A program made the position numbers and the translations under genes. A stretch of DNA of 64,000 nucleotides from Kappaphycus alvarezii (Eukaryota; Rhodophyta; Florideophyceae; Gigartinales; Solieriaceae). The notes beneath the pieces were generated by a model, which did not search any database, was not told where the DNA came from, and saw nothing but the letters and a program-made list of their open reading frames with translations. The stretch covers positions 930,001 to 994,000 of the forward strand of contig NADL03000607.1 in the NCBI GenBank assembly GCA_002205965.3. Reading direction: 5' to 3'. Below are positions 33,933-43,960 of this stretch, piece after piece; within the stretch, counting starts at the first letter, position 1, and each line of letters opens with the position of its first letter.

Positions 33933-35250
33933 TCAATGATACTGCGGGTGTATATTATGCTTCCGAATATACCCTTGGAAAGCATCCGTTACTACAGCAG
34001 ATCCATCTTCCGTAACATCAACAAAGTCCTTCGTTTGTTGCCACTCCGCCTGATGACGTGGCACTCCACGCATCAAAACCAAGAACTTGTAACCGTGTCT
34101 AACCTTTTTGTGATCCAAGATAACCTCAACTTCCCTTTCTTGTCCACCAGGCAGGTCAAGCTGTGCAGGTAAAGGAGGAATAGGTAAAGCAATGTCATTA
34201 GGCTGCTCCAAATGTGGTGTGGTGTGAATGATATGAATGACTGGATGGATTCTAAAATGAGCAGGGAGATCCAGGCCAACAGCATTCTTACCAATTATCT
34301 CCTTAACCACAAATGGCCCATATCTGCGCCCGCCAAGCTTTTTAGAATCCTGGGCTCTAGAATAAACATCCCTAAACAACGAACGATTGATCCACAGCTT
34401 TGAACCGACTGTTTAATCTGGAACCTTGTATCGCCTTGAAGCGTATGCAGCTTTCCGAGCTTTTGCCACTTTGTAGGCAAATTGCGCATGCTCAAGAGAA
34501 GTTTTGAGCTTGGCACGAAAGTCGTCCAAACTCTGAAGAGGTATGCTGCTGCTAGCCAAAAAGTCCAATGGCGATCTAGCTGTCCATCCCAAGTCCAGCT
34601 CAAATGGTGACATACCCAGATCATCGCTCACAGCCGAGTGTTACGCAAATTCGGCAGAAGAAAGCAGTTCATCCCAGTCATCCTGATGATACGAGCAATA
34701 GCAACGGAGAGTGTTCTCGATCATCCTATTCATAATCTCGGAAGCACCATCTGTTTGTGGATGTCTACTTGCAGACATTCTTAATTTTACCCCACAAAGA
34801 TTCATCAGTGTCTTCCAAAACTTTGAAATGAACTTGCTGTCCCTATCTGAAGCCACATCATCCGGCAACCCGTGGTTCTTGAAGATCTTTGCGAAGAAGT
34901 CTCGAGCTGTGTCCTCAGCAGTATCTGATGTTTTAGATTTCAGAAAATGGACTCGACGAGTAAGTCGATCAACCCAAGTCGTGATCTCATCATGACCGCT
35001 CCTCGTCAGGGGTAGCCTCACAATGAAATCTGTAGCTAAAGATCCCCATCTGCGGTCAGAGAGTTCCAGTGACATTGGATCAGTCAACTTTTTTTGATTA
35101 GAGTCCTTATACTATTTACACGTGAGACATCCTTCACAATACTTTCGAACATCCCGGCTCTTACGTTTCCAATGGAAGTTATCTAATATGGACAGTGTCT
35201 TCGCAAATTCAAAATGTCCACCAACTTTCGAGTCGTGAGAAATTTGCTAA
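33933..35250 (-). pseudogene. Element D integrase and chromodomain
   Basis: The zinc-binding part (HDSKVGGH ... YCEGCLTC) is followed by the DDE core: ATDFIVRLP, SDRDSKF, then HPQTDGASEIMNR with the Glu. A GPY/F-type region (GGRRYGPFVVKEIIG) lies near 34,320. The last about 65 residues (34,139-33,945) form a chromodomain: EVEVILDHKK, FLVLMRGVP, AEWQQ. The family normally has LVKWxG and TWEP, so one of the aromatic-cage Trp positions appears as Met here. Chromodomains bind methylated histone tails and bias integration towards heterochromatin. In-frame stops lie at 35,247, 35,112, 34,641 and 34,413, so it cannot be made as one protein. Confidence 0.88.
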
Positions 35251-36780
35251 ATATCCGAAACTGACCTTCTTGGTACGTACAGCTTTCCATTGTAAAACAG
35301 CCTCGAACCATCTTTTCGGAAAATCGGCAGAATTCTTCCAAGTTTTCGCTTCTGAACCGTATCCTCAAACCACTCTCCTTCCATGGCTTTTACGACTGGA
35401 CCAAAGAACTGGTCGTCATCATACCGAGGAATAATATGATCAACTTCAAGGTAGGGAACGTCAACGTAATTCACTGAGACGTCACGATCTCCTCCCATCA
35501 CGTGCGGAGCTCTGGATAATGCGTCTCCTAAGACGTGAATTCTTCCAGGCTTCAGTGAGATGGGAAAGATTCCGAAGTTACCGAGAGTTTCCAACCAACG
35601 TGCTTCTTTCCGACTCAGTTTCGGTTTTGTGAAGAATCTCTTAAGCACCTGGTTGTCTGTGAAAATCTCAAACTCAGAACCTTCGAGATAGCATCTGAAT
35701 CTTCCCAGAAAATTAATCAAAGCCAAAAGCTCTCTGTCATTTGCAGTGTAGTCCGCCTCAGTTGGGGAAAGCTGCTTTGAATAGAAAGAAATTACACAAT
35801 CCCTTTTATTCTCTTCCAACTGTGTTATAGTTCTACTGACAGCGAGCTGTGAAGCGTCTACATGACCACGAAATGGCTTTTTCCAATTAGGAGCGACTAA
35901 GATTGGGGCCAATTTCATCGCTTCCTTTAGCTTTCCGAGCTTCATCACACTGTTGATCCCATTTCCGTATACCTCGGCCTTTCTTTGTCAGATCTGTGAG
36001 AGGTGCAGCAATTGCAGAGAACTTCGGAATGAACCCACGGAAACACTGTACTAGACCTAAGAAACTTCTCAACACCGTTAGAGATTCAGTTTTCGGCCAA
36101 GTTTGTAAGACTTCCACCTTCTCAGGATTGACACGAATGTCGTCCTTCCCGACAATTAAACCAAAAAACTCCAGCCCAGTCTGAAAGAAAGAGCATTTTT
36201 TCGGAGAGGTGTACAACTTGTGATCCTTAAGTCTCTTTAATACAATTTCCAGATGTTCGTAATGCTCTTCCTCATTCTTACTGAATGTAAGAAGATCATC
36301 CATATATACAACCAAGAAGGCACCGAGGCAATCGTAGAAGACATGGTTCATCAAAGTTTGGAACGTAGCAGGAGCGTTACAAAGTCCCATTGGCATAAGA
36401 AGATATTAAAATTGCCCATACTTTGTATTGAACGCTGTCTTTTCGACGTCCTCTGGTTTCACCCTTATCTGATGGAATACCGTTTTCAGATCAAGCTTGG
36501 AGAAAAATCTCGCATCTCCAAGTCGAGCGAAATTTTCATCAGAACGACGGAGTGGAGCATTATTCTTTTTAGTGATGCGATTCAAAGCGCGATAATCGAC
36601 AACACCTCTAAGTTTTCCATCCTTTTCTTTCACAAAGAAAAGTTGTGCTCCATATGGCGATTTACTGGACCTGATCTTCCCTTTCCTCAAAAGAGACTCA
36701 ACGTACTCTTTTGCTGCCCTAAGTTCAGATGGGGACAACTGGAATAAAGGTAGATTAGGTGCCTTTGCTCCTTCCTCCAC
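35247..36780 (-). pseudogene. Element D reverse transcriptase and RNase H
   Basis: RT landmarks in order: SPYGAQLFFVKEKDGKLR, VVDYRALN, FSKLDLKTVFHQIRV, MPMGLCNAPATFQ and VYMDDLL (catalytic pair near 36,300). RNase H follows with HVDASQLAV, the DRELLAL Glu segment and IFTDNQVLKRFF. An in-frame TAA at about 36,406 splits RT just after YGQF, before the catalytic YMDD. A frameshift near 35,947 separates RT from RNase H. Confidence 0.9.
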
Positions 36781-36801
36781 TTTGATCTCATTATCAACTG
36801 A

Positions 36802-37480
36802 TCAAATCGGAGGAAGCTGTCTTGCCAATTCATCCTGAACAGCCTCTTTAAAATTATCTAGTAATCTGCTCAGTCTTCCATAGAACTTTGAATCCGTCAT
36901 AACTCTCATCCTGTGAACTTCAAGTAACTGAGATACTTCGAAGTCACCCCCATGCCTCAGCATTCGTCTAAATTTCTTCACTCCCAAATTGGACACATCA
37001 ACAAGGTTTTCGTTATCTGGATCAATCACTGGAGTGGAAGCATTCTTCACCATCACAGTCCGTTTCCGATAGTCGACACGTGGATTGTGGGTAACATTCC
37101 ACGGCATTCCCAACAGAACATCATACCTGGTTTGGGACACAGCCCAACTAGAAGTATATGTATGTTCGCCTAACGTAATAGTTCCGTTGGAAATGATCTC
37201 AGATACTTCCTCAGTAACTCCTTTCTGTGAATGGCAAACAATGACTCGTTCACGCCGAATCTCAAACAAGTTCCTATTTTGCTTCAGGAACTCGGCTGAA
37301 ACCACGTTTGTATTGCATCCATCGTCCTTTAGTACTTTGACTGCTATTACATTCAGTCTACTTTCAAGTACTAACAAAGGCTCCACTGGTATAGGTCCAT
37401 CAATGGGTATGGTGTCACCATGACTAAACGTGATTCCATTTGATTCGGCTTCGTAGATTCTCGACTTTTACCTGTCCTCT
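36802..37480 (-). pseudogene. Element D aspartic protease region
   Basis: The retropepsin landmark reads VLKDDGCNTNVVS, where the family has (I/L)DSGA(S/T)xNxIS, so the Ser of DSG is Asp here. The second landmark LLGMPWNVTHN matches the usual ILGMPWL. The frame is open from 37,386 to a TGA at 36,802. Upstream it joins the decayed gag end through a stop near 37,465. Confidence 0.75.
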
Positions 37481-37589
37481 GAGAATTTAGCTCCGGTGAT
37501 GTCCACCAAAGTCTCAATCTGCTCATTGGGACATCTGTTCACACTCACTACTGGTCTCACCTGAGTGTTCACCAAGTCTGGTGGGCCAA

Positions 37590-38384
37590 CTAGTTTTCCG
37601 AGTCAAAGCCATTCAAATCATTACTTTGTCCTGCCTGTGTATTGTTCGCCACTATGCGAGTACCACCCCTGTTACATTTATTCCTGTTTCCTTTTGTGTG
37701 TTTCCAAGGTCTACATCCCACCTTATGGTACGTAAAGCATCGGTTCTTCATCAAGTCTTGCTGACGCTGCCCACCGTTTTTACGTTCGAGGATTGCGGTC
37801 TCCATCGGCATGGGACCTGATGCATTTCGATTGGTGTGAGATGAACTTCTTCCAGCGGAGAACCCTGTACCGTAGAATGCTCCATTAACGTTGAGAGCAA
37901 TGGTAGTCGCAGTTTCAAACTTGGATGGGTTCCCTTTACGAACCTCCAACAGAATGCGGGGTTTGAGACCTTCACAGAACCGCGCCAATTTTTCCGACTC
38001 ACTGATTCCGGGAATATTGATAACCAAATTCCTGAACTCCGAAAGGTACGCTGCCACACTGGTTTTCTGGCGGATCTTGGTAAGCTTGTCGCGAGCTCGA
38101 ATGACACTGTCCTGGGGGACAAACTCTTCCTCAACCAGGAGTTTGAAAGCCTCCCATAGAGGCCGAACATCATTCTCGGACACAACTGTATACCACAAGT
38201 TTGCGCCAGTTCCGTTCATGAATTTCGAAGCAAAGTCGATAGAATTCTGGGCCCTAATGGCTTCTTCATGGCCCACCTGAATAAGTCTCAGGTACTTTTC
38301 GACTGAATGCAACCATGACCGAACCGTCAACGCATCTCAAGTCCCATCGAACAACATAGGCTTATTTGGTTTGAAGAAAGACAT
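37590..38384 (-). pseudogene. Element D gag
   Basis: Retrotransposon gag domain (W...VEKYL...A..F..G.GANLW...W..F...EEF). The first ATG is at 38,384 (MSFFKPNKP). An in-frame TGA at 38,339-38,337 follows 15 codons later, after which the domain is open to a TAG at 37,590. The nucleocapsid knuckle is degenerate: C-FTY-HKVG-C with the second Cys as Tyr and the His as Cys. Confidence 0.82.
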
Positions 38385-39201
38385 GTTCAACAAACCTCTT
38401 TCTTAAAGCCTTACCCCAACACCTAAACTTGAATAGAAGCACTTGAAGTTGAAATCTGCTAGGGATTTGTCCCTGGACGACGGGTTGGCTCCCTACCCGC
38501 GGAGAGAGTGACTAACCAGCAGCTCTGATCACACCTACACTCCCATGTGACTCAGCAATCCGTTCGGGATATCCCTACCAGTCCACGACGTAGACCGCGA
38601 TCGGTGTCCTTACCCTATAGGAAATCCTCTCAAGCCGACTTAAAGCTAGCGAATAACCAAAGAGTACCCGTTCTGAGCACGTACCCTCTAGTCCAAGTCC
38701 AGTCCAAGTCAACCCTATGAAGCGTTACCTGAACCCATGATCCAGTCGGTGCACCTAGCTAACAGCCAACGAATGCAATAGGATTGTATAGGAATAATGT
38801 GAGGGGACCCTCAAATGGGGACTTGATCAGAAGTACGGCTTTACTAAGGCAACCTACTTAAGCCTAACTTTCCAGTCTAAGTATTCTGAACAGGATCACG
38901 CAGCTTCGTGAGGCCTGCACGATACCTGAACAGAATAACCTAGAGAACGCAGACTATGCTGCACCCCCAAGTTCCCGGTTACCTAGTTCTCCAATTAGTA
39001 ACCGGGGGTTTAGAGTACTTGGCACTCCAGCCCACAGGTACTCTCCTGTACCTGGCACTCCAGCCCACAAGTAAAGTATAAGATATTACTTACAGTAACA
39101 ACTGTCAGCACAATTTTTCCAAAATTGAATAAACCAAAAAAATACACGTATAAAAAACCTCGAACTAGAGCAAGAGGAAAGCGAAAAAGCAGCGGAACCG
39201 G
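38385..39201 (-). other. Element D 5' leader
   Basis: About 800 bp between the primer-site region and the gag start, without a long frame. It includes a 33-bp tandem duplication at 39,015-39,073 (landmark GGCACTCCAGCCCACA twice). Long leaders are usual in chromoviruses and carry packaging signals; no specific signal is identified. Confidence 0.6.
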
Positions 39202-39219
39202 CGGAAGCAATGCTACCAG
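39202..39219 (-). other. Primer-binding site of element D
   Basis: On the minus strand, one base after the LTR, the sequence starts TGGTAGCA. It is complementary to a tRNA 3' end of the form ...TGCTACCA, as in many initiator-Met tRNAs. The match beyond the first eight bases was not established. Confidence 0.55.
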
Positions 39220-39693
39220 TGAAACAGAGAGGGAGGCAGCCGGGGCGCTGCTAAAAGAAAAGTAGAGACGATGGTAGTGGGTTTCAGAAAGTTCGGGGCA
39301 AAGGGTGTATGGAGTGTACCTGGATTCCCACGAGAATCCAGATGAGCCCCCCTTTTATAGACAGTGCGGCAGCTCTTCTGAACAACTCTCAGAGTTCTGC
39401 CAGCTCAGTAGAAAACACTGGAAAGTAGGACTGTAACTAGAACGTAGAGCTGCAACTAAATAATAGTACTATCTAGAACATAAACAAGACGATGACGTGG
39501 GGCTCTACGTCAAATAAAATACTGTAGAGAAAATAAAAGATCAGCAATAAAACCGCTACCCGGTTACATACAGCTTCTAGATTCTTTCAAGGGTGATGAA
39601 ATTTCTCTGATACACCACTGCGTAATAGAGAATTGGAGTAGCGACAGCGAACAAGTCTCTATTAGACAGTCGTGTAATAAAGACATTGCTACA
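39220..39693 (-). repeat. 5' LTR of element D
   Basis: Partner of 33,427-33,900, 474 bp. It has the same TATAAAA box (39,359-39,353) and stem-loop. Substitutions cluster in its minus-strand 5' part. Confidence 0.93.
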
Positions 39694-39844
39694 AACTGGA
39701 ATCGACTTAAAAAGGCGGACAAGTTGTGATGCTTCGGGATGCAGACAAAGTAATGGGGAAGGAACTAAGTTCCCTAAAAAGTCAATTTACGACCAGCCAT
39801 CCGGCAGACCGCACTGAACATGACGGATGCTGCAGCGTGTCTTT

Positions 39845-40000
39845 CCATCAAAACCTTCATACTACAGGATAATAGGTTGAACTCGCCCCATCTTCAAATC
39901 ACCTTAAAATATCAAGCTGTTCACTAATTTACACATTCCGTCCGCTTCGGCCGCATGACTATCTCCGTGGCCAATCAGCTGACAGCCGTCCTTCTCTGCG
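39845..40000 (+). repeat. Dispersed repeat R3, copy 1
   Basis: CTTCATACTACAGG...AAATCACCTTA...CCGCTTCGGCC recurs at 49,890-50,045 in the same orientation. No coding content. Confidence 0.55.
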
Positions 40001-40329
40001 GAAATATGGTAAGATGGTGATCTCGCTAAGTTTTGGTTCGCAGAAGCCCAAACAAATGCGGCCATAGTCGGCGAGGGCTAAGAGTTATGAGGGAGGGTTC
40101 AGTGCGGGAAAGTGATAAAACTCAACAAATTTCATCGCATCACTTAACTGTAAAGAGGATTTTTCAGCTATTGTGCTAGCCATCACCGTATTTAACAATT
40201 GCTGAGACCACGTCACAAACTTTATCTCTTAAGTATGTACCGAGTGAGAAAATTCTTTTCTTCGACTTAGTGGTGACATTTACATGTAATTTTGAGGTTT
40301 GAATGAAAATTGACAAGGCCCGCAAACTT

Positions 40330-40671
40330 CGCATGTGTTACTGTAAAATTCGTGAATCCCCTCGCTCCCTCCAACAGGAGATTGAGGGCCTTCAACCCGA
40401 TGCTCTCTCTGAACGCGGCGCGAAATGCAAAGCAGAGAAGATATCAATCTTTTATCGCGACCTCCACTAGAGGTAGACTCGTACCTTTCCCGACCTCCAC
40501 TCTTGGACGGTGGCACCCGGATGCATTTGCAGTGCTAAATGACGTAGCAAGGAACGTGGCCGTGAGGGCATTGGAGACATACGGAAAGGTTCGGGGGGTT
40601 TGATGCAAAGGCACGCCGCAGCAGCTGTCCAATGCCGCGTGCTTGATGGCTGGCCTGAAGGTAGATTTTTA
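40330..40671 (+). mobile_element. LINE C-terminal fragment L3
   Basis: Encodes AARNAKQRRYQSFI...RGRLVPFPTSTLGRWHPDAFA...ARNVAVRALETYGKV, then, after frameshifts, QRHAAAA and SNAACLMAGL with a stop. The pattern (Lys/Arg-Tyr, then a Val-Pro-hydrophobic-Ser/Thr-hydrophobic-Gly strand, then an Ala-rich helix) matches my memory of the C-terminal domain of algal non-LTR polyproteins. Family assignment is therefore moderate. Confidence 0.5.
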
Positions 40672-40704
40672 GGGAGCGTAGTTCCTTCCGCACTACTGTG
40701 TCGG

Positions 40705-40895
40705 TATACCCTTTTTGAGTCGATTGTGTTTGTCTGAAAAACCATGGGATAGATAGGATTTATCTTCCAAGAGTAAAACACCCAAACCTTTCTCCTTCGC
40801 ATGTCGTTCAGTAAAGAAGCCCCATTCACCCCCAATATGGGGAAAATGGGGGTAGTATATTCCATCGTCTGACACTTCTAGCGGGATGAATCTCA
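40705..40895 (-). repeat. Dispersed repeat R1 copy
   Basis: Reverse complement begins CGCTAGAAGTGTCAGACG and ends AGGTTTGGGTGTTTTACTCT then TGGAAGATAAATCC, matching 33,118-33,420 and 49,715-49,880. Confidence 0.6.
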
Positions 40896-40958
40896 ACGGA
40901 GTTTGGAGAGAAGGAAATGAGGAACCTGAAACGGGTCTTCGTATCCGTGACCCTATGA

Positions 40959-41252
40959 CTACATCGCCTGGTTAAGGTAGGCGAGGAGGCATTCCTCAGT
41001 AGACACTACAACGTGAGCTGCGTGTCTATACATGAGGATCATTTTTGCCCTCGATAAGCTCTCCATTGCCCCGGTGGCCATATTTGCTGGCAATTCCGCA
41101 ACCGACGCGAATGCCTCCGAATTCCACCCTCCAAGAACAGATATGGGGATGGGGACAAGCCTCCCCCTTCTTTCAACGGAGAGTAGCCCTTCGTACCTTG
41201 TAAGTTTTGCAGATCGGGCCGTGTTCAGGGAAGTTTGGGACGTCGCACGCAA
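40959..41252 (-). mobile_element. LINE C-terminal fragment L4 (opposite orientation)
   Basis: Minus-strand frame with ARSAKLTRYEGLL, RRGRLVPIPISVLGGWNSEAF and MYRHAAHVVVSTEECLL, ending at TAA. It is the same domain as L3 but faces the other way and abuts L5 head to head. Confidence 0.5.
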
Positions 41253-41376
41253 CGTCGCTACGAGGGAAAGAGAGACCTACGCAAAGGTCAAACAAGTCTT
41301 AACACAGCGTCATGCCGCAGCGGCAGCGATGTCCAATGCGGCGTGCCTGTTGGCCGGCCTCCAGCCAGTTTTCTAG
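41220..41376 (+). mobile_element. LINE C-terminal fragment L5
   Basis: Plus-strand frame reading WDVARNVATRERETYAKV, QRHAAAAA and MSNAACLLAGLQPVF, then TAG. It carries only the final helix portion of the domain. Confidence 0.5.
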
Positions 41377-41934
41377 CGTTTTGACGGCTTCCAGCCAATC
41401 CTTAACATTGTAAGCCTTTACCCACATCATGACATCCCTCAGGGAACAGCTTACCATATTTTTCATGGACTAAAAATACCACAAATTTCCCCCTAGTTTT
41501 GGGGTTGAAGTTCCTGATTTGGGAATACGACCGGACAAGGTTGTTAACGAAGGTAACATCCAGGAAATAAATCCCGTCATGAAACCCTAAAGCTTGAATG
41601 TGTAGGCGCTTACGATGTCCAACTCGTGGCCTTTATTAAACGAGAAATTGGAGTTAGTATTTTTACAAGCACAAATTCTCCCTTTTCCGTTTCTCTCCTC
41701 TGATGGTACTTTTTTGGTTTTCTCCGTCCATTTGATCTTCTTTGCCCCTTTATATCTTTTTAATTTATCAATATTTTTACACATTGTTTTGGCATAAATC
41801 ACACTTTTTGGTGTCGCTTTTACTAATTACCACTGTAGGAACACTTTTGCCTACTTCTTTTGATTCAGCGGGCCTGTGAATCTGAACTTTTCGGAGCCAT
41901 TTAAACAGGGCCTGCACCGCTCAAAAATTTATGC

Positions 41935-42572
41935 ATGTCCCTACAAAAACAACAAAGACTTGGCAATTCATCACCCCCTTTGGCAGCCATCATACATCGA
42001 CTACCTCCTTTCCGCCCCATTGCAAAAAACCGACATCCTCGCCCCACCATCGCCTCGCTTTTATTCCCTTCTGGCCCAACCGACGTCGAGGAATACCTAC
42101 ATTATCAAACCAGGAAATGTTTTACGGAGCTCATTGCTCGTCCCTGGTTAAGATCGAAGCAAAAGAATCGGTAAGGTTAGTCCGGGGAGGATGGCAAGGC
42201 AGTGGAGTGCTTCGAGGAGTGGGGTACGCCCGAGCCTGTCTACGGGATTGAACAAGCGAAGGCCGAGGACGAGTCCGGAGAGTGAGAAAAAGAAAAAGAG
42301 GCCTGGGAGGAGGGAGAGGAAGATGAGGAGTCCGCAGATGAAGAAGGGAACCTCGAAACAGGCCATATGGTAGGAGAAGGAATGAATCGGTTGGACCAGG
42401 TGGTCTTGGTCATGGACCTGGTTGTAGTGGATTCAGGTGAGCTTTTCTCTCTGCAGGAAGGGGCAGACATTCTTTAACCACCCACATTGTATGCAGGGAG
42501 TACATGGTTACTTTAGATGTCTTAAGGTATGTGCTAGGTTCTGATTTAGAGGATGACTATTTTGAGGACTAA
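41935..42572 (+). pseudogene. ORF X relic with acidic middle (copy at 42 kb)
   Basis: A decayed frame runs from 41,935 with several stops, passes through an acidic stretch (EEGEEDEESADEEG near 42,320) and GHMVGEGMNRLDQVVL, then after a frameshift ends EYMVTLDVLRYVLGSDLEDD with YFED and TAA at 42,570. The ending is the best-conserved part among the three copies, suggesting it was under protein-level constraint while the family was active. Confidence 0.5.
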
Positions 42573-43101
42573 AGTCATTTGGTTTCTTTCGAGTATCTTT
42601 TTTAAAACTCTTTGAGTCCATACAAAGTCTTTTCTTACCTTTTTAGCGGTTCTAGAAATTATATCTAGATTTTAGTGTCAAAAAAATGCGTACAGAAGCT
42701 AAATAAAATGCTTCCCCCATGACACGGAAAGAAAGTTGGCAGAAATTTTAAGTCCATCCTCAAGTAGTCACAAAGTTGAGAAGTTAACTTCAGACCCAAG
42801 AAGAGTTTTTCTTACACTATACTAAGATCGTAGGCGGTAAAGTCTGTTCCTTTAGCGTTTTCTACTTCATTAGTCACTCAGCTTCACTCCCACTACTCTT
42901 TATCGCCCTTCAAAGTCTAGTGTGCCACTTTAGTCGCTCGAAGCGACTCTCATTGCGGGTAGTTAGTGGTTCCCATTTCTGTTAGCGCCCTTTTTGAACT
43001 GTCATTTGGTACTTCTGTCGAGGGTTGTTGCACCAGAAACACGATACTTGGCGTTTTGTTTGTAAGGCAGGGGCTTTTTCAGTCACTAGATTATCATTCG
43101 C
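42573..43101. other. Spacer between ORF X and gag-like frame; possible LTR
   Basis: No frame. A block around TTTAGTCGCTCGAAGCGAC near 42,935 has loose counterparts near 54,945 and 50,310, in both cases upstream of or detached from gag-like DNA. It could be the LTR/leader of family H/F; not demonstrated. Confidence 0.3.
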
Positions 43102-43960
43102 ATGCCCACCAACGCGTACTTGCAATTCAAGGGTAGCACGGGTGAAAACGTGGAAGAGCCCCTCTACACGCATTTCATTGTTTTTATGAGATATGAGAAC
43201 GAAGTGAAGGAGGCTGCAAGTGTTTCTGTCTATTCTTCTGACTACGTCAGGGCAACGTACAAAGGAAAGTTTATGACCGGATGGTCCTTAAACGAAAATG
43301 ACTGTGATTTTAACAAAGTTTGTGCCTGGATTTTCAGGGAATACGGGAGGGCAGTAGAGCCCGATGAGGTTATACATATGGCTATCGAAGCCCATTTAGA
43401 TTTCCAGGATTTGTTGGGCTCATTAGTTAGGGTGTAACGTCTATACGAGAAAATAGTTTCCAAAGACTAAGAGAGGTATGGGATGCTCTACAAAGCAGCG
43501 ACAACCCAGAAACGCCTGGCGGGGTTCCTTCTTATTAGAGTACCTCGCAAGCTCAGAGATCTGAAGAATACGGTTGTAGAATATGTCCAAGTACTCCGAG
43601 ACCTTCCAGTTTCAGGGTTACCTGCAAGGGAAAAGCTGTACGAAGAAAGTTATCTTTCACCCCGAGCAGAATTACTTCAGGCCTGCCACCAGTGCAGCTG
43701 CATTGGAGTCTGCTCGAAGCGATGTAATGAAGCTCGATGAGAAAGTGGAGAACCACTTCGACAACCGCGTGGACTTGATAGCTCCCCAAATCGAGAACTT
43801 CACAGTAACAATCAGGGAAGAATCAGACGACGAGCCCGAATGCGGGAGAGGTATGCTCTAATTGCCACAAGCTATTACACTTACGCAACCTGTGTCCTGA
43901 GAATCGCCACCGAAACAAACGTTGCAGAAAATACGGTTGGTATAGGCATCATGACAGTAG
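43102..43960 (+). pseudogene. Gag-like relic of element F with zinc knuckles
   Basis: Starts at ATG 43,102. The first part ends DFNKVCAWIFREYGRAVEPD, EVIHMAIEAHLDFQDLLG and a stop. A second frame (from 43,583) carries a helical, charged segment, and a third reads CSNCHKLLHLRNLCPENRH then KRCRKYGWYRH at 43,854-43,960. This looks like two CCHC-type knuckles in tandem, the second having lost residues. Two frameshifts separate the parts. The first part is also found, with a stop, near 55,330-55,460. Confidence 0.55.

Larger units (their letters stand above)
33427..39693 (-). mobile_element. Ty3/gypsy chromovirus D
   Basis: Two 474-bp LTRs enclose, on the minus strand, gag, protease, RT, RNase H, integrase and a C-terminal chromodomain: gypsy order, chromovirus branch. 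The primer-site region and polypurine tract are in the right places. The LTRs differ at about five positions, yet the internal region has several stops and at least one frameshift. The flanking five bases (ACCCG and AACTG) are not a duplication, so the element may be a recombinant or the flanks have changed. Confidence 0.92.
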
